This document shows, piece after piece, positions 5,760 to 7,264 of a stretch of DNA of 7,264 bases (its first letter is position 1; each line of letters starts with the position of its first letter). The DNA is taken from contig DASPUU010000159.1 in the NCBI GenBank assembly GCA_035622755.1, positions 1 to 7,264 on the forward strand. Direction: 5' to 3'. The translations under genes and the position numbers were made by a program. This stretch comes from JADGRA01 sp035622755. GTDB taxonomy: Bacteria; Myxococcota; Myxococcia; Myxococcales; Myxococcaceae. The notes beneath the pieces are model-generated. The model was not told where the DNA came from. It saw nothing but the letters and a program-made list of their open reading frames with translations, and did no database searches.

Positions 5760-7264
5760 TCAGCCGGAGCCGGGGAGCTCCCCGGCGAGCTGCCGGTTGG
5801 TGGCGATCTGCGCCGTCTTCTTCAGGGCTTCCAGGTACGAGGTGCGCACCTCGCTCTGCCGGGCGCGCAAGGCCTGCGCCCGGATCTCCTCCCGCTTCGC
5901 CTGGTAGGAGGCCGGGGTGGCGTGCTCCCGCGCCGTGACCTGGGCGACGACGAAGCCCTCGCCGGACTCGAAGACCCGGCCGAGCGGTCCCGGCCCTCCG
6001 GCGGCCGCCGCGGCGGCGAGGAGCTCGGGCGAGGGCCCGAGCTGCGGGACGTACTGCCGCGAGACGCTGAAGCTCCCGGTGTCGACGGCCTGCGGCTTCT
6101 TGGCCTGCTCGAAGCTCCCCTCGCCCTCCTTGCGCGGAGGATAGAGGTCCTTGAGACCCTTGCCGCCGAGGAGCGCGGCCAGCGCTTTCTTCGCCTCGGC
6201 GCCGGCCAGGGCCCGGGAGCGCTCGCGCCTGAGGAGCAGGGCGGCGATCTCCCCCGAGACGTCGGCCAGCGGCTTCTCCACCGCCGGCCGCTTCTCCTCC
6301 ACCAGGATGAGGTGCCAGCCGAAGGGGGTGCGCACCGGCTCGGAGAGCTCCCCCACCTTGAGGTTGAAGGCCGCCTGGGTGAACTCGGGGACGAAGGCGC
6401 TGCGCTCCGCCCAGCCCAGGTCCCCGCCGTGGCTCTTGGTCCCCGGGTCGTCCGAGGAGGCTCCGGCCACCTCGGCGAACGAGCGCCCGCCGAGGATGTC
6501 CTTGCGCAGGGCGGCGGCACGCTCCCGCCCTGCCTGGACCTGCGCCGGCGGGGCGTCCTTCGGAACCTCGACCAGGAGGTGCCGGGCGTGCACCTGTTCC
6601 CCGGTGCGGTACGAGGCCGGGTTTTCCCGGTAGTAGGCCTCCACCTGGGCGGCATGCGTGCGCCGGTAGGCGTCGATCTCGGCCGGCGAGGGTGCGCCGA
6701 TGGCGTCGGCGTACTGGCTGGGCAGAAAGCGAACGGCGACCAGCGTCACCGTGTCGCCGTCTTTGAGAAAGCGGGCATGGACCTCGTCCTCGGAGACCAC
6801 CGCCGTGGCGTCGACCGTCTCGAGCAGGCGGGCGGCCGCGATGCGGCGGCGAAGATCGGCCTCGTAGTCGGGCGCGCTCTTGCCGTAGTAGTCATGCAGC
6901 ACCTGCTCGTAGCGCTGCAGGTCGAAGGCGCCGTCGCGCTGGAACTCCTGATTCTTATGGAGGATTTCCAGGAGCTCCTCGTCCGAGGTGCCGATCCCCG
7001 CGGCCTCGGCGGCCTGGGCCAGGAGCTCGAAGAGGACCAGCTCGTCCAGGGTGGCGGCGGCCAGCCTCTGGGTGAAGGCCTCGGGCAGCTCTCCCTGCGA
7101 GCGGTAGGTCTGGAGCCGCGCGGCGTAGGCGCGCTGGAACTCCCGGAGCGGAATCTCGCGGCCGTTGACCACCGCGGCGGCGGTGCTCACCGAGCGCGTC
7201 AGCGGAGCGTCACATCCACGGCTCCCGGGGCCGAACTGGAGGACGAAGACCACGGCGATGGCGA
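5760..7264 (-). CDS. ppiD: PpiD-like membrane-anchored peptidyl-prolyl isomerase / chaperone, 5'-truncated by the window edge
   Basis: This is a periplasm-facing foldase anchored by one N-terminal membrane segment, of which only the end (AIAVVFVLQF) is visible before the frame runs off the right edge. Numbering from the codon at 7253: a SurA-N-like chaperone domain at about 25-180 starts AAAVVNGREIPLREF; a parvulin domain at about 221-322 has ARHLLV (H225), the SSDDP segment (266-270), GGDLGW (276-281) and FGWH (H314); a C-terminal domain at about 390-470 resembles the second, degenerate module of E. coli PpiD. The key parvulin histidines are present, so isomerase activity is possible, although E. 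coli PpiD is mainly a chaperone. The GTG at 7253 is not the true start, because the frame is open upstream and the membrane anchor would be cut. A single Cys (C14) follows the anchor; no lipobox is seen. It stops 18 bases from the convergent GGDEF gene. Confidence 0.9.
   Translation of the reverse strand, partial: AIAVVFVLQFGPGSRGCDAPLTRSVSTAAAVVNGREIPLREFQRAYAARLQTYRSQGELPEAFTQRLAAATLDELVLFELLAQAAEAAGIGTSDEELLEILHKNQEFQRDGAFDLQRYEQVLHDYYGKSAPDYEADLRRRIAAARLLETVDATAVVSEDEVHARFLKDGDTVTLVAVRFLPSQYADAIGAPSPAEIDAYRRTHAAQVEAYYRENPASYRTGEQVHARHLLVEVPKDAPPAQVQAGRERAAALRKDILGGRSFAEVAGASSDDPGTKSHGGDLGWAERSAFVPEFTQAAFNLKVGELSEPVRTPFGWHLILVEEKRPAVEKPLADVSGEIAALLLRRERSRALAGAEAKKALAALLGGKGLKDLYPPRKEGEGSFEQAKKPQAVDTGSFSVSRQYVPQLGPSPELLAAAAAAGGPGPLGRVFESGEGFVVAQVTAREHATPASYQAKREEIRAQALRARQSEVRTSYLEALKKTAQIATNRQLAGELPGSG
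5769..5786. repeat. 18-base perfect palindrome in the 3' end of the ppiD-like gene
   Basis: GCCGGGG (5769-5775) and CCCCGGC (5780-5786) flank AGCT, giving a seven-pair G/C-only stem with a four-base loop on either strand. It encodes the last residues (GELPGSG) of the ppiD-like protein. For GGDEF-gene transcripts it lies about 28 bases past the stop and could act with the stem at 5741-5759 as a termination or RNA-end-protecting hairpin. No U-tract follows. Confidence 0.5.

Noticed and set aside
7209..7264. Lipoprotein signal around the cysteine (C14) of the ppiD-like protein.
   Set aside because: The residues before it (FGPGSRG) do not form a lipobox; a PpiD-type membrane anchor explains the hydrophobic stretch better.

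Overview
The window reads as a piece of a very GC-rich chromosome with a strong G/C preference at third codon positions. The protein types (DUF507 in the long form, PpiD-like foldase, GAF-GGDEF protein with a GHxxGS variant, ChrA next to DUF3108) suggest a member of the Myxococcota / former Deltaproteobacteria, perhaps near Anaeromyxobacter. This placement is inferred from protein flavour and composition, not from a database search. No tRNA, rRNA, CRISPR array, insertion sequence or phage gene was seen.

Layout from left to right: the 3' part of a DUF507 gene (+, cut by the left edge); a small unrecognised helical protein (+, about 471-836); convergent to it, overlapping by four bases, a two-gene minus-strand unit of a secreted DUF3108 protein (2185-2985) followed by a ChrA-type transporter (833-2086); a short divergent control region (2986-3079); a 69-residue zinc-ribbon protein (+, 3080-3289) whose 3' end overlaps that of the next minus-strand unit by 14 bases; that unit is maf then yggS (4552 down to 3276), joined by an ATGA stop/start overlap; a second divergent control region (4553-4640); a GAF-GGDEF cyclic-dinucleotide synthase (+, 4641-5741); and, tail to tail with it, a PpiD-like membrane-anchored parvulin (-, 5760 to beyond the right edge).

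Genes are packed tightly. All three convergent junctions are minimal (4-base overlap, 14-base overlap, 18-base gap) and both divergent gaps are under 100 bases. Most genes are housekeeping in flavour: nucleotide-pool cleaning (Maf), PLP homeostasis (YggS), periplasmic protein folding (PpiD-like). They do not form one pathway.

The most notable item is the GGDEF protein. It has a serine (S239) where ordinary diguanylate cyclases have the guanine-contacting aspartate (PleD D344). This is the substitution that marks the Hypr (hybrid, promiscuous) GGDEF enzymes known from Geobacter and other deltaproteobacteria, which make 3',3'-cyclic AMP-GMP. The gene is therefore a candidate cyclic AMP-GMP synthase under control of a GAF sensor, not a plain c-di-GMP synthase.
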